NCBI GenBank assembly: GCA_900472605.1 | Contig: UCJD01000033.1 | Location: forward strand, 127,348 to 169,050 | Length of the DNA: 41,703 nt | Direction of reading: 5' to 3' | Source: Hyphomicrobiales bacterium | Lineage (GTDB): Bacteria; Pseudomonadota; Alphaproteobacteria; Rhizobiales; Rhizobiaceae | Shown: positions 31,489 through 40,024 of the stretch, piece by piece | Position numbering within the stretch: position 1 is the stretch's first letter | Layout of the letters: the number at the start of each line of letters is the position of its first letter | Translations under genes and position numbers: made by a program | The notes under the pieces: generated by a model | Databases searched by the model: none | Told to the model about the DNA's origin: nothing | The model's input: the letters and a program-made list of their open reading frames with translations, nothing else

Positions 31489-33735
31489 TTACTCGTAAAG
31501 CCGGCGCACGGTGGCAACGCAATCCAACTCCGTCAACTGCGCAAGCAGTTGATTCAGCTGACGAAGATCCCAAACTTCGACATCGAGCGCCATCTCGGTG
31601 AAGTCGGTGGCGACGCGAACCGTGTTGAAGACGCGGATGTTGACGTCGACATCGGCGACCGTGCGGGCGAGCTTTGCGAGCGTGCCGGGCTCGTTCAGCG
31701 CATTGACCAGGATGCGGGCCATGAAGCGCGACTTGTTGGCCTCGTCAAGATCCCAGCGAACATCGATCCAGCGATCGGGCTGCTCGTCGAAGCGCTGCAG
31801 CACCGGAGACTGAATGGGATAGATCGTGATGCCCTTGGCGTTCTCGCTCGTGTTGGTGATACCTACGATGCGATCGCCGGGGACAGCACCTGACGGTGCG
31901 AACTGCACATCGATGTTGCTTGAGATGCCGCGGATCGGCACGGCCTCGGCATCGCCCAGGGCTTCCAGGCCGCTCGGAGCTTGTTCGCCCGCTTTCCTTT
32001 TGTCCGGGATCTTGAAGATCATACCCGTGGCGCTGCGGACGTTGAACCAACCATCGTCGCCCGAGGGCTTCGAGGTGATGCGCTCTTCCTGGTGATCGGG
32101 GTAGACGGCGCGCAAAACATCGAGCGACGACATCTCGCCGCGGCCGACCGACGCAATCGCGTCCTCGACATCCTTCTGGCCGAGACGATGCAGCGCCGGC
32201 TTCATCGCCTCGCGCGAGAAGACCTTGCCGGCGCGGTCGAAAGTGCGCTCGAGAATGCGATGGCCGAGGCCGGCATATTGCTTGCGGATGGCCATGCGGG
32301 TGGCACGGCGGATGGCGGCGCGCGCCTTGCCGGTCACCACGATCTCTTCCCAGGCCGCAGGCGGCACCTGCACGCCGGAGCGGATGATCTCGACCTCGTC
32401 GCCATTCGCGAGGCGCGTGACCAGCGGCATGATGCGGCCGTTGATCTTGGCGCCAACCGTGGTGTCGCCGATGTTGGTGTGAACGGCATAGGCGAAGTCG
32501 ATCGGCGTGGCGCCGCGCGGCAGGGCGATCAGCTTGCCCTTCGGGGTGAAACAGAAGACCTGGTCCTGGAACAACTCGAGCTTGGTGTGCTCGAGGAACT
32601 CTTCCGGGCTGTCGCCCTCCGCCAGCGCCTCGATCGTGTGGCGAAGCCAGGAATAGGCGTTGGATTCGCGCGAGAGTATGTCGCCGTCCGCATTGGTGGC
32701 GCCGTCCTTGTAAAGCGTATGGGCGGCGATACCGAACTCGGCGATCTCATGCATGCGCTTGGTGCGGATCTGCAGCTCGATGCGCTGGCTCGATGGGCCG
32801 ACGATGGTGGTGTGCAGCGAGCGATAATCATTCTGCTTCGGCGTCGAGATATAATCCTTGAAGCGACCGGGGACGACGCGCCAGCGGGTGTGGACGATGC
32901 CGAGGCCGCGATAGCAGGACGGAATATCGTCGACGATGATGCGGAAGCCGTAGACATCCGACAGCTGCTCGAAGGAGAGCGACTTCGACTGCATCTTGCG
33001 GAAGACCGAATACGGCTTCTTCTGGCGCCCCTTGACGTAGGCGTTGGTCAGGCCGTTGGCGACAAGCAAGTCGCGCAGCTCGGTCTCGATCTTCTTGACG
33101 AGGCCCTCATTGCGCCGCGACAGTTCCTCGAGCCGCTTGGTGACCGTGTCGTAGGCTTCGGGATTGATGTGGCGGAAGGACAGGTCCTCCAGCTCCTCGC
33201 GCATATCCTGCATACCCATGCGGCCGGCGAGCGGCGCGTAGATATCCATCGTCTCCTCGGAAATGCGGGCGCGCTTTTCCGGCGACATGTGGTCGAGGGT
33301 GCGCATGTTGTGCAGGCGGTCGGCGAGCTTGACCAGGAGAACGCGCACGTCGTCGGAGATGGCCAGCAGCAGCTTGCGAAGGTTCTCGGCCTGCTTGGCT
33401 TTCTTGGTGACGAGATCGAGCTTCTTGATCTTCGTCAGGCCTTCGACCAAGCGACCGATGTCTTCTCCGAAGAGTTCATCGATTTCCGCGCGCGTCGCCG
33501 TGGTGTCCTCGATCGTATCGTGGAGAAGCGCCACCGCGATGGTGGACTCGTCGAGATGCATATCCGTGAGGATCGCGGCGACTTCGAGAGGATGGGAGAT
33601 ATAGGGGTCGCCGCTGGCGCGCTTCTGCTGGCCATGCTTCTGCATGGCATAGACATAGGCTTTGTTGAGCAGGGCTTCGTTGGCATCGGGCTTGTATTTC
33701 TGAACGCGCTCCACGAGCTCGTACTGCCGCATCAT
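31489..33735 (-). CDS. rsh: Bifunctional (p)ppGpp synthetase/hydrolase
   Basis: A 748-residue RelA/SpoT homologue, the only long RSH visible here. HD hydrolase ligands H48 and H72-D73 (LLHDTIED) are intact, so it can degrade ppGpp. The synthetase domain has FGFRIIVDD-like YGFRIIVDDIPSCYRGLG and YRSLHTTI. A TGS domain (about 395-460) and a C-terminal ACT domain (about 670-745) follow. Alphaproteobacteria generally use one such bifunctional enzyme for the stringent response. ATG 33735 and 33732 are both possible. A terminator hairpin ends only about 20 bases upstream of the start. Confidence 0.95.
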   Translation of the reverse strand: MMRQYELVERVQKYKPDANEALLNKAYVYAMQKHGQQKRASGDPYISHPLEVAAILTDMHLDESTIAVALLHDTIEDTTATRAEIDELFGEDIGRLVEGLTKIKKLDLVTKKAKQAENLRKLLLAISDDVRVLLVKLADRLHNMRTLDHMSPEKRARISEETMDIYAPLAGRMGMQDMREELEDLSFRHINPEAYDTVTKRLEELSRRNEGLVKKIETELRDLLVANGLTNAYVKGRQKKPYSVFRKMQSKSLSFEQLSDVYGFRIIVDDIPSCYRGLGIVHTRWRVVPGRFKDYISTPKQNDYRSLHTTIVGPSSQRIELQIRTKRMHEIAEFGIAAHTLYKDGATNADGDILSRESNAYSWLRHTIEALAEGDSPEEFLEHTKLELFQDQVFCFTPKGKLIALPRGATPIDFAYAVHTNIGDTTVGAKINGRIMPLVTRLANGDEVEIIRSGVQVPPAAWEEIVVTGKARAAIRRATRMAIRKQYAGLGHRILERTFDRAGKVFSREAMKPALHRLGQKDVEDAIASVGRGEMSSLDVLRAVYPDHQEERITSKPSGDDGWFNVRSATGMIFKIPDKRKAGEQAPSGLEALGDAEAVPIRGISSNIDVQFAPSGAVPGDRIVGITNTSENAKGITIYPIQSPVLQRFDEQPDRWIDVRWDLDEANKSRFMARILVNALNEPGTLAKLARTVADVDVNIRVFNTVRVATDFTEMALDVEVWDLRQLNQLLAQLTELDCVATVRRLYE

Positions 33736-33754
33736 CCCGAAGCCACTCCATTAC

Positions 33755-33786
33755 AAAAGAAAAGCGCGCCAATCACTGATTGGCGC
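33755..33786 (-). terminator. Terminator between rpoZ and rsh
   Basis: GCGCCAATCA (33766-33775) and TGATTGGCGC (33777-33786) are perfect inverted repeats. On the minus strand TTTTCTTTT follows. It lies about 50 bases after rpoZ and about 20 bases before the rsh start, so it could act as a partial terminator or attenuator. Confidence 0.8.
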
Positions 33787-33835
33787 ACGTGATACTTAAT
33801 CATATGCCGAAGCAATAATGGCGCAAGATTGACGA

Positions 33836-34234
33836 TTAGTAATCGTCGCTCTTTTCCGGCGGCACGAGGCCTTCGATACCGGCCAGAAGCTCTTCTTCCG
33901 ACATCTGATCGAAAGTAACGGTCTCCGGAGCATCGTCCTGCTCTTCGCCATCGGCGGTAGCAGCCGTTGCGATGAGGCTTGCCGGATCGGGCTCGGGCTC
34001 GTCGACTTCGACGTGCTTCTGCAGCGAATGGATCAGGTCTTCCTTCAGATCGTCGGGAGACAGCATCTCGTCGGCGATCTCGCGAAGGGCGACGACCGGG
34101 TTCTTGTCGTTGTCGCGATCGATGGTGATCGACGCACCCTGGGAAATCAGCCGGGCGCGGTGGCTGGCAAGCAGAACCAGCTCGAAGCGGTTCTCAACTT
34201 TGTCAATGCAATCTTCTACTGTGACACGGGCCAT
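33836..34234 (-). CDS. rpoZ: RNA polymerase omega subunit
   Basis: A 132-residue omega subunit that stabilises beta' in RNA polymerase and takes part in ppGpp binding. The N-terminal core MARVTVEDCIDKVENRFELV and NPVVALREIADE are diagnostic. The acidic C-terminal tail (about 85-132) is longer than in E. coli, as usual in alphaproteobacteria. It lies just upstream of rsh, a widely conserved pair. Confidence 0.96.
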   Translation of the reverse strand: MARVTVEDCIDKVENRFELVLLASHRARLISQGASITIDRDNDKNPVVALREIADEMLSPDDLKEDLIHSLQKHVEVDEPEPDPASLIATAATADGEEQDDAPETVTFDQMSEEELLAGIEGLVPPEKSDDY

Positions 34235-34445
34235 TGCCTGTCCTTTACGGTCGGGATCTCGGGATTAGCACGGCGATACAATTAAAAGCAGGCGAATTCA
34301 AGTTTTTAGTGAAGGAACCGTCCGAGCCTGTGGGAACTTTCTAATTTTAGAGGTTTCCACTAAAAGTTGCTTGGAATATGCCGAATCCTGCCCTAAATCT
34401 GACTTATATGAATAGTTCATAAAGTAAGAATTGTTCTGAATTTTT

Positions 34446-34476
34446 CAGATAACCCATTGTTTTCGTGGGCTATCTG
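34446..34476. other. Hairpin upstream of the NYN gene
   Basis: CAGATAACCCA (34446-34456) and TGGGCTATCTG (34466-34476) pair at 10 of 11 positions with a 9-base loop. No T-run follows. It lies in the AT-rich 281-bp spacer between rpoZ and the NYN gene, about 40 bases before the start. Confidence 0.5.
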
Positions 34477-34515
34477 CAGCCGAATTTTAGATTACTCAAA
34501 GTGGATTGGTACGCG

Positions 34516-35097
34516 ATGTTCGACCCGCGAGAAAAAATTGCACTTTTCATTGATGGCGCCAATCTCTATGCGGCGTCCAAGAGTCTGGGCTTTGACATCG
34601 ACTACAGAAAACTTCTGAAAGCCTTCCAGAAGCGCGGCTATCTGTTGCGGGCCTATTATTACACCGCCCTGATCGAGGATCAGGAATACTCCTCGATCCG
34701 CCCGCTGATCGACTGGCTCGATTACAACGGCTACAAGGTGGTGACCAAGCCGGCCAAGGAATTCACCGACTCCATGGGCCGCCGCAAGATCAAGGGCAAC
34801 ATGGATATCGAGCTTGCCATCGATGCCATGGAGCAATCGGAGACGGTCGATCATCTGGTGATCTTTTCCGGTGATGGCGACTTCACGACGCTGGTCGAGG
34901 CGCTGCAGCGCAGGGGCCGGAAGGTTTCGATCATCTCGACCATGGCGACACAGCCGCCGATGATCGCCGACGACCTCCGTCGCCAAGCGGATCACTTCAT
35001 TGATCTCTTGTCCCTGAAAAGCGAAATCGGCCGCGATCCCTCCGAGCGCCCTGCCCGTCCCGTGGAGCCTGCGGCATCCAGCGATTTCGAAAGCTGA
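34516..35097 (+). CDS. NYN-domain (LabA/DUF88) protein
   Basis: A 193-residue NYN/PIN-like protein. Acidic residues of the putative nuclease site are clear: FIDGANLY, KGNMDIELAIDAM and VIFSGDGDFTTLVEAL. Related proteins are proposed RNases or regulators (LabA). The last 30 residues are Pro/Arg-rich and disordered. ATG 34516 (MFDPREKIALF) matches family starts; no clear ribosome binding site is visible before it. Divergent from rpoZ, convergent with smpB. Confidence 0.9.
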   Translation: MFDPREKIALFIDGANLYAASKSLGFDIDYRKLLKAFQKRGYLLRAYYYTALIEDQEYSSIRPLIDWLDYNGYKVVTKPAKEFTDSMGRRKIKGNMDIELAIDAMEQSETVDHLVIFSGDGDFTTLVEALQRRGRKVSIISTMATQPPMIADDLRRQADHFIDLLSLKSEIGRDPSERPARPVEPAASSDFES

Positions 35098-35121
35098 AGC
35101 AAGCGACCGATGCTCCAAAAG

Positions 35122-35147
35122 AAAACCGCGGCAGTTGCCGCGGTTTT
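35122..35147. terminator. Bidirectional terminator, NYN gene / smpB
   Basis: AAAACCGCGGCA (35122-35133) and TGCCGCGGTTTT (35136-35147) are perfect inverted repeats with A and T runs on both ends, placed between two converging genes. Confidence 0.88.
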
Positions 35148-35165
35148 GATTCAGGCCCTATCTGA

Positions 35166-35645
35166 TCAGCCATTATCCTTGAGAAGCCGGCTCTTCTGCC
35201 GGTTCCAATCGCGCTCTTTTTCCGACTGCCGCTTGTCGTGCAGCTTTTTGCCCTTGGCGAGCGCCAGTTCCATCTTTGCGCGGCCGCGATCGTTGAAATA
35301 GATCTTCAGCGGGATAAGCGTCATGCCTTCGCGATTGATGCCGGCACGCAGGCGGTTGATCTCGCGGCCTGACAGCAAGAGCTTGCGACGACGACGGGGC
35401 TCATGGTTGAAGCGGTTGGCCTGCAGATATTCCGGAAGATAGGAATTGATCAGCCAGATCTCGCCCCCCTCGTCCGACGCGTAGGATTCGGCGATGTTTG
35501 CTTTGCCTTCGCGCAACGACTTGACCTCGGTGCCCATCAGCACCAAGCCAGCCTCATAGGTATCGACGATCTCGTAGTTGTAGCGCGCCTTGCGGTTTTC
35601 GGCGACGATCTTCTTGACGACGCGCTGGCTGCCTTTGGGGGCCAT
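35166..35645 (-). CDS. smpB: SsrA-binding protein
   Basis: A 159-residue tmRNA partner for rescuing stalled ribosomes. Typical features: NRKARYNYEIVDTYEAGLVL, GTEVKSLREGKANI, and the basic C-terminal tail (KGKKLHDKRQSEKERDW) that enters the mRNA channel. ATG 35645 gives the MAPKG start seen in relatives; an ATG four codons earlier is less likely. It lies 127 bases after dapA on the same strand. The tmRNA gene itself is not in the window. Confidence 0.95.
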   Translation of the reverse strand: MAPKGSQRVVKKIVAENRKARYNYEIVDTYEAGLVLMGTEVKSLREGKANIAESYASDEGGEIWLINSYLPEYLQANRFNHEPRRRRKLLLSGREINRLRAGINREGMTLIPLKIYFNDRGRAKMELALAKGKKLHDKRQSEKERDWNRQKSRLLKDNG

Positions 35646-35707
35646 GACAAATTCCAATTTCTCGGGGGCGCGATATCCGCGCCCGCACTTCTCGGCTTTA
35701 TGTAGAG

Positions 35708-35735
35708 GCGCGGCCCATCTTTGTGAAGGCCGCGC
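35708..35735 (-). terminator. GC hairpin between dapA and smpB
   Basis: GCGCGGCC (35708-35715) and GGCCGCGC (35728-35735) pair perfectly around a 12-base loop. The short T-run (GTTTTA) is on the plus strand, although both genes are on the minus strand, so it may be only a processing or pausing site. Confidence 0.35.
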
Positions 35736-35772
35736 GTTTTATCAGTGCAGCAGTTATCAGTTCAGCAGGCGA

Positions 35773-36657
35773 TTAGTTCAGAAGGCCGGCGTGGCGCAGC
35801 GCCGCGTCGAGTGCAGCTTCCGTGCTTGCCTCCAGCGAGGAGACCAGCGGCGAGCGGACCGTGCGGTTCATGCCGCGGATCTTCGACAGGCCGTACTTGG
35901 CGCCACAGAGGCCCGGCTCCAGGAAGATCGCCTTGTGCAACGGCATCAGGCGGTCCTGATATTCGAGCGCTTTTGCGAACTCGCCGGCCAGCGTCGCGGC
36001 CTGGAATTCGGCACAGAGACGCGGGGCGACATTGGCCGTGACCGAAATGCAGCCGACGCCGCCATGGGCGTTGAAGCCGAGTGCCGTCGCGTCTTCGCCG
36101 GAGAGCTGGCGGAAATCCTTGCCGCAGGTGATGCGCTGCTCGGAGACGCGTTCGATCTTGCCGGTGGCATCCTTGACGCCGACGATATTGCCGTATGCCC
36201 TCGCAAGCGCGCCCATGGTTTCCGGCGTCATGTCGATGACCGAGCGGCCGGGAATGTTGTAGATGTAGATCGGCAGCTTGATGGCTTCGGCGATCGCAGC
36301 AAAATGAGCGTAAAGCCCCTTCTGCGTCGGCTTGTTGTAATAGGGCGTGACGACGAGAACCGCATCAGCGCCGGCCTTTTCGGCGTGCTGAGCAAGCTCG
36401 ACGGCTTCGCGGGTGTTGTTGGAGCCTGCGCCCGCCATGACGGGAACGCGCTTGGCGGCGGCCTCGATACAGAGTTCGACCACGCGTTTGTGTTCGGCAT
36501 GCGACAGGGTCGGCGATTCGCCGGTCGTTCCGACTGGAACGAGACCGCTGCTGCCTTCCTTGATCTGCCAGTCGACATGGGCGGCGAAGGCCGCTTCATC
36601 GACGAGGCCAGTATCAGTGAAAGGCGTGACGAGTGCGGGAATGGATCCCTGGAACAT
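35773..36657 (-). CDS. dapA: 4-hydroxy-tetrahydrodipicolinate synthase
   Basis: A 294-residue class I aldolase condensing pyruvate with aspartate semialdehyde, the first committed step to diaminopimelate and lysine. Schiff-base Lys162 (GVKDATGK), Tyr133 and Arg138 (YIYNIPGRS), and GTTGESPTLSHAEH are present. AAGGAG lies six bases before ATG 36657; the frame is open to 37167 but that part is antisense to slt. Its product feeds peptidoglycan synthesis, matching the divergent lytic transglycosylase. The stop lies in a small tandem repeat. Confidence 0.95.
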   Translation of the reverse strand: MFQGSIPALVTPFTDTGLVDEAAFAAHVDWQIKEGSSGLVPVGTTGESPTLSHAEHKRVVELCIEAAAKRVPVMAGAGSNNTREAVELAQHAEKAGADAVLVVTPYYNKPTQKGLYAHFAAIAEAIKLPIYIYNIPGRSVIDMTPETMGALARAYGNIVGVKDATGKIERVSEQRITCGKDFRQLSGEDATALGFNAHGGVGCISVTANVAPRLCAEFQAATLAGEFAKALEYQDRLMPLHKAIFLEPGLCGAKYGLSKIRGMNRTVRSPLVSSLEASTEAALDAALRHAGLLN

Positions 36658-36873
36658 GCAGAACTCCTTACGACCGCAATCCATGCTTCGGCCGCATTCC
36701 TTGAATACGAAGGAGCGCACCATAGTGCGGCAAAAAGGCTCCGACAAGCGCACACAGCTTCGTTGCAACAAATTCCGATCGCAAATGTGAATGAAATTGA
36801 AGGGCTTCGGTAAGGTTTCGTTAATATGCGTCCCAGCAAATGTAGGGACGCGTTTCCATTGCGAGTATCCCTG

Positions 36874-38949
36874 ATGAAGAGAGCTGTTCTGATCCTGTCC
36901 GCGCTCGGCCTGACGGCCGCCGCATGGGGAACATTTGCCGCGCAGCTCCCAGGCGAGGATGCGCCTGTTCCCGATGTCAGACCGATCGGCTTCATGCCGC
37001 AGCCCTCGCTGCCGGAATCGATGACAACCGGTGCCATACCGCGCAGCCAGGCAATTGCACCCGTCAACAGCGACCTGAAGGCCGGTCTCGATGCACTCTC
37101 TGCCAAGGACCCGATGCAGGCCATTTCGATCCGCGACGGCATGGCGCAGGGGACGCTTGATCGTCACATTCTAACTTGGGCAATCGCCGTCTCCGGGCAA
37201 AAGGGCGTACCTTCCGTCGAGATTGCAACCGCCGCCCGGGAATTGACGGGGTGGCCGGGGCTCGCCAAGCTGCGTCTCTATTCCGAGCGCGCGCTCTATG
37301 ACGAGAACCCTTCGCCTTCGGCCGTTCTCGCAGCATTTGGCGAAACCGCCCCGGAAACGACCTCGGGCGCGATGATCCTTTCGCGCGCGCTTGTCGCCAC
37401 CGGCAAGCAGCAGCAGGCAGCGAAATACATGCGCAAGGTCTGGCGCGGCGAGACGCTGGACAAGCAGACGGAAGACAAGATTCTGGCCGAGTTCGCCGGA
37501 CTGCTTACCGTCGCCGACCACAAGGCGCGCATGGAATATCTGATGTATCGCAACCGCACGGCACAGGCCAAGCGGTTCGGCGATCTCGGGCAGGCGCAAT
37601 CGCTCTACAAGGCGTGGGAATCTGTCGCCAACAAGGCTCCGAATGCCGGCGCGCTTCTTGCCGGTGTCGATAGCAAATGGAACGGCGATCCCGGCTATCT
37701 CTTCGCGCGCATCGAATATCTGCGCAAGCAGGAGAAGTATCCTGAGGCCGCAAAGCTCTTGCAGCAGATGCCGCGCGACCGCGACCAACTCGTCAATGCC
37801 GGCGAGTGGTGGAACGAGCAGCGCATCGTCAGCCGCGGGCTGGTCGACCAGGGGCAGTTCAAGCTCGCCTACGGCATCGTTTCGAAATACGCGGCGACGA
37901 CGCCGACCGATATCGTCGAGGCCGAATTCCATGCCGGCTGGTATGCGCTGCGCGGGCTGCAAGACCCGACGACGGCGCAGGCGCATTTCCGCAAGATCCT
38001 CGACTTCTCCAACGGCCCGATTTCCGTATCGCGCGCCTATTACTGGATGGGACGCTCGGCCGAGGCTGGCGGCGCCGGCAAGGCGGCGGAATTCTACGCC
38101 AAGGCGGCGAGCTATCCGACAACCTTCTACGGCCAGCTTGCCGGCGAAAAGCTTGGGCGCAAGACGATCAATGTCAGCTACCCCTCGCCCAGCCCCGCCG
38201 ACCGGCAGCGCTATCAGGCGCGCGAGGCCGTGCAGGCTATCGCCCGGCTCGACGCCGCCGGCCATGGATGGCGTGCGAATGCGCTTTATCTTGCTCTCGG
38301 CGAGCAGATGCAGAGCCCCGGCGAACTCGCGATCCTCTCCGCGCAGGCGGAGCGCTCCGGCGACCATCACCTGTCGCTGCAGATCGGCAAGAGCGCCTAT
38401 GCCCGCGGCGTCGACGTCGCGGCTCTCGCCTTTCCGATCGGCGTTATTCCCGGCAGCGCCAACATCTCGGGATCCGGCAAGGCGCTGGCCTATGCGATCG
38501 CCCGGCAGGAAAGCGCGTTCAATCCGACCGCTGTCTCCGTCGCCGATGCGCGCGGCCTGTTGCAGATCCTGCCTGGAACGGCCAAGGCAGTCGCGAAGCG
38601 TCACAACATCGCCTATTCCAAGGACAAGCTGACCGAAGACGCCGGCTATAACGCGACGCTTGGCGCGCATTATCTCGGCGAGCAGATCGACGCGTTCGGC
38701 GGCTCCTACATTATGACCTTCATCGCCTACAATGCGGGACCGAAGCGCGTTCCGGAATGGATCGACCGTTACGGCGACCCCCGAGGCAAGTCGATCGACG
38801 CCGTCGTTGACTGGATCGAGCGCATCCCCTTCCCCGAGACCCGCAACTATGTGCAGCGGGTCATGGAGAATTACGAGGTCTATAAGACGCGCCTCGGCCA
38901 GCCGGCCAGCATCGAGCATGATCTGATTGGCGGACGCACGGCGTTCTAA
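36874..38949 (+). CDS. slt: Soluble lytic murein transglycosylase
   Basis: A 691-residue periplasmic enzyme cleaving the glycan strand of peptidoglycan to 1,6-anhydromuropeptides. A signal peptide (MKRAVLILSALGLTAAAWG) is followed by a helical superhelix domain (about 150-500) as in Slt70. The C-terminal SLT domain has catalytic Glu546 (ARQESAFNP), GLLQILPGTA and FIAYNAGPKRV. ATG 36874 begins the signal peptide; the upstream ATG 36826 would add 16 unlikely residues. It is divergent from dapA. A degenerate CtrA-like site stands about 50 bases upstream. Confidence 0.93.
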   Translation: MKRAVLILSALGLTAAAWGTFAAQLPGEDAPVPDVRPIGFMPQPSLPESMTTGAIPRSQAIAPVNSDLKAGLDALSAKDPMQAISIRDGMAQGTLDRHILTWAIAVSGQKGVPSVEIATAARELTGWPGLAKLRLYSERALYDENPSPSAVLAAFGETAPETTSGAMILSRALVATGKQQQAAKYMRKVWRGETLDKQTEDKILAEFAGLLTVADHKARMEYLMYRNRTAQAKRFGDLGQAQSLYKAWESVANKAPNAGALLAGVDSKWNGDPGYLFARIEYLRKQEKYPEAAKLLQQMPRDRDQLVNAGEWWNEQRIVSRGLVDQGQFKLAYGIVSKYAATTPTDIVEAEFHAGWYALRGLQDPTTAQAHFRKILDFSNGPISVSRAYYWMGRSAEAGGAGKAAEFYAKAASYPTTFYGQLAGEKLGRKTINVSYPSPSPADRQRYQAREAVQAIARLDAAGHGWRANALYLALGEQMQSPGELAILSAQAERSGDHHLSLQIGKSAYARGVDVAALAFPIGVIPGSANISGSGKALAYAIARQESAFNPTAVSVADARGLLQILPGTAKAVAKRHNIAYSKDKLTEDAGYNATLGAHYLGEQIDAFGGSYIMTFIAYNAGPKRVPEWIDRYGDPRGKSIDAVVDWIERIPFPETRNYVQRVMENYEVYKTRLGQPASIEHDLIGGRTAF

Positions 38950-39010
38950 AGTGCTGTTTGCCCGGCGGCACATGAGACGCTAGTCTTCTCTCGCAACGGC
39001 TAGAGCGACC

Positions 39011-39904
39011 ATGAACGATGCCGACAGCCAAGCTTTTCAGGACCGGACTTTTCTTTCCAGTGATGGCCTGACACTGCATCTGCGTGACTATGATCCGGGT
39101 GTTGCGGCGACCGACGGTCGGCTACCGGTGATCTGCTTGGCCGGCTTGACGCGGAATGCGCGCGATTTTCATGCGCTGGCCCTGATTCTATCGCGGGATC
39201 CGGTTGCTCCCCGACGCGTCATCGCGCTTGATTACCGTGGTCGCGGGCTTTCAGACCGGGATGAAAACAAGACGAACTACAATCTCGCGGTTGAGGCCCG
39301 CGATGTTATCGAAGCCTGCGCCTATCTGAACATCGGCCGCGCCGCCTTCATCGGCACATCGCGCGGCGGCCTGATCCTGCATCTGCTTGCAGGGATGAAG
39401 CCCGCCTTGGTCGCGGCGGCCGTTCTCAATGATGTCGGGCCTGTGATCGAAGCTGTTGGCTTGATCAAAATTCGTGACGACCTCAACAATGCACAGTTGC
39501 CACGAGACATGGAAGAGGCGGCGGTTTTGCTGAAGCTGCGGCATGGCGCAGACTTCCCTGCCCTGTCGGATGACGATTGGGCGGACATGGCGGCGGCAGT
39601 TTATCGTGATATCGATGGCCAGGTCGTTCCGGACGCCGATCCAGCAATCGCCAGACAACTGCTGACAATCGATTTCACGCAACCCCTGCCGGATCTCTGG
39701 GCGCAATATGAGCGTCTTGCGGCGCTGCCTTTGATGGTCGTTCGCGGCGAGAATTCGGCATTGCTCTCCGAAGCCACGCTATCCGCGATGGCTGGGAGAC
39801 ATCCCGATCTCCAGATCGTCAGAGCTCCCGGTCAGGGCCATCCGCCCTTGCTTCATCTCGAGCCCGCGCTCCAGAACATCCGGACTTTCCTGGCGGCAAT
39901 TTAG
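39011..39904 (+). CDS. Alpha/beta hydrolase
   Basis: A 297-residue alpha/beta-fold hydrolase. Nucleophile Ser117 in GTSRGG, an oxyanion region in ICLAGLTRNARDFHAL, DYRGRGLSD (74-82) and base His277 (GQGHPPLLH) are visible. The family includes esterases, epoxide hydrolases and dehalogenases; the exact substrate cannot be read. It follows slt by 61 bases and precedes a strong terminator that belongs mainly to the porin. Confidence 0.88.
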   Translation: MNDADSQAFQDRTFLSSDGLTLHLRDYDPGVAATDGRLPVICLAGLTRNARDFHALALILSRDPVAPRRVIALDYRGRGLSDRDENKTNYNLAVEARDVIEACAYLNIGRAAFIGTSRGGLILHLLAGMKPALVAAAVLNDVGPVIEAVGLIKIRDDLNNAQLPRDMEEAAVLLKLRHGADFPALSDDDWADMAAAVYRDIDGQVVPDADPAIARQLLTIDFTQPLPDLWAQYERLAALPLMVVRGENSALLSEATLSAMAGRHPDLQIVRAPGQGHPPLLHLEPALQNIRTFLAAI

Positions 39905-39963
39905 CACGCTGGTTCATCCTTGGAGGCGACCAGCTTTCCGGGACACACTCGCTTATTGCCAAG

Positions 39964-39998
39964 AATGAAAAAAGCCCGGTTCTTGCGAACCGGGCTTT
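39964..39998 (-). terminator. Strong terminator of the porin gene
   Basis: AAAGCCCGGTTC (39971-39982) and GAACCGGGCTTT (39987-39998) pair perfectly around TTGC. On the minus strand a T-run of seven follows, so it ends the porin transcript 27 bases after its stop. Confidence 0.92.
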
Positions 39999-40024
39999 CC
40001 TGATTAGACCGAAGTCAGATCAGA

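Noticed and set aside
31981..33792. 603-residue plus-strand open frame opposite rsh
   Set aside because: It mirrors the codons of rsh, has no domain or ribosome site, and is a high-GC antisense shadow.
36658..37167. N-terminal extension of dapA
   Set aside because: Standard DapA begins at ATG 36657 with AAGGAG; the rest is antisense to slt.
37171..38973. 600-residue minus-strand open frame opposite slt
   Set aside because: Arg/Gly/Ala-rich product without motifs; shadow of the transglycosylase.
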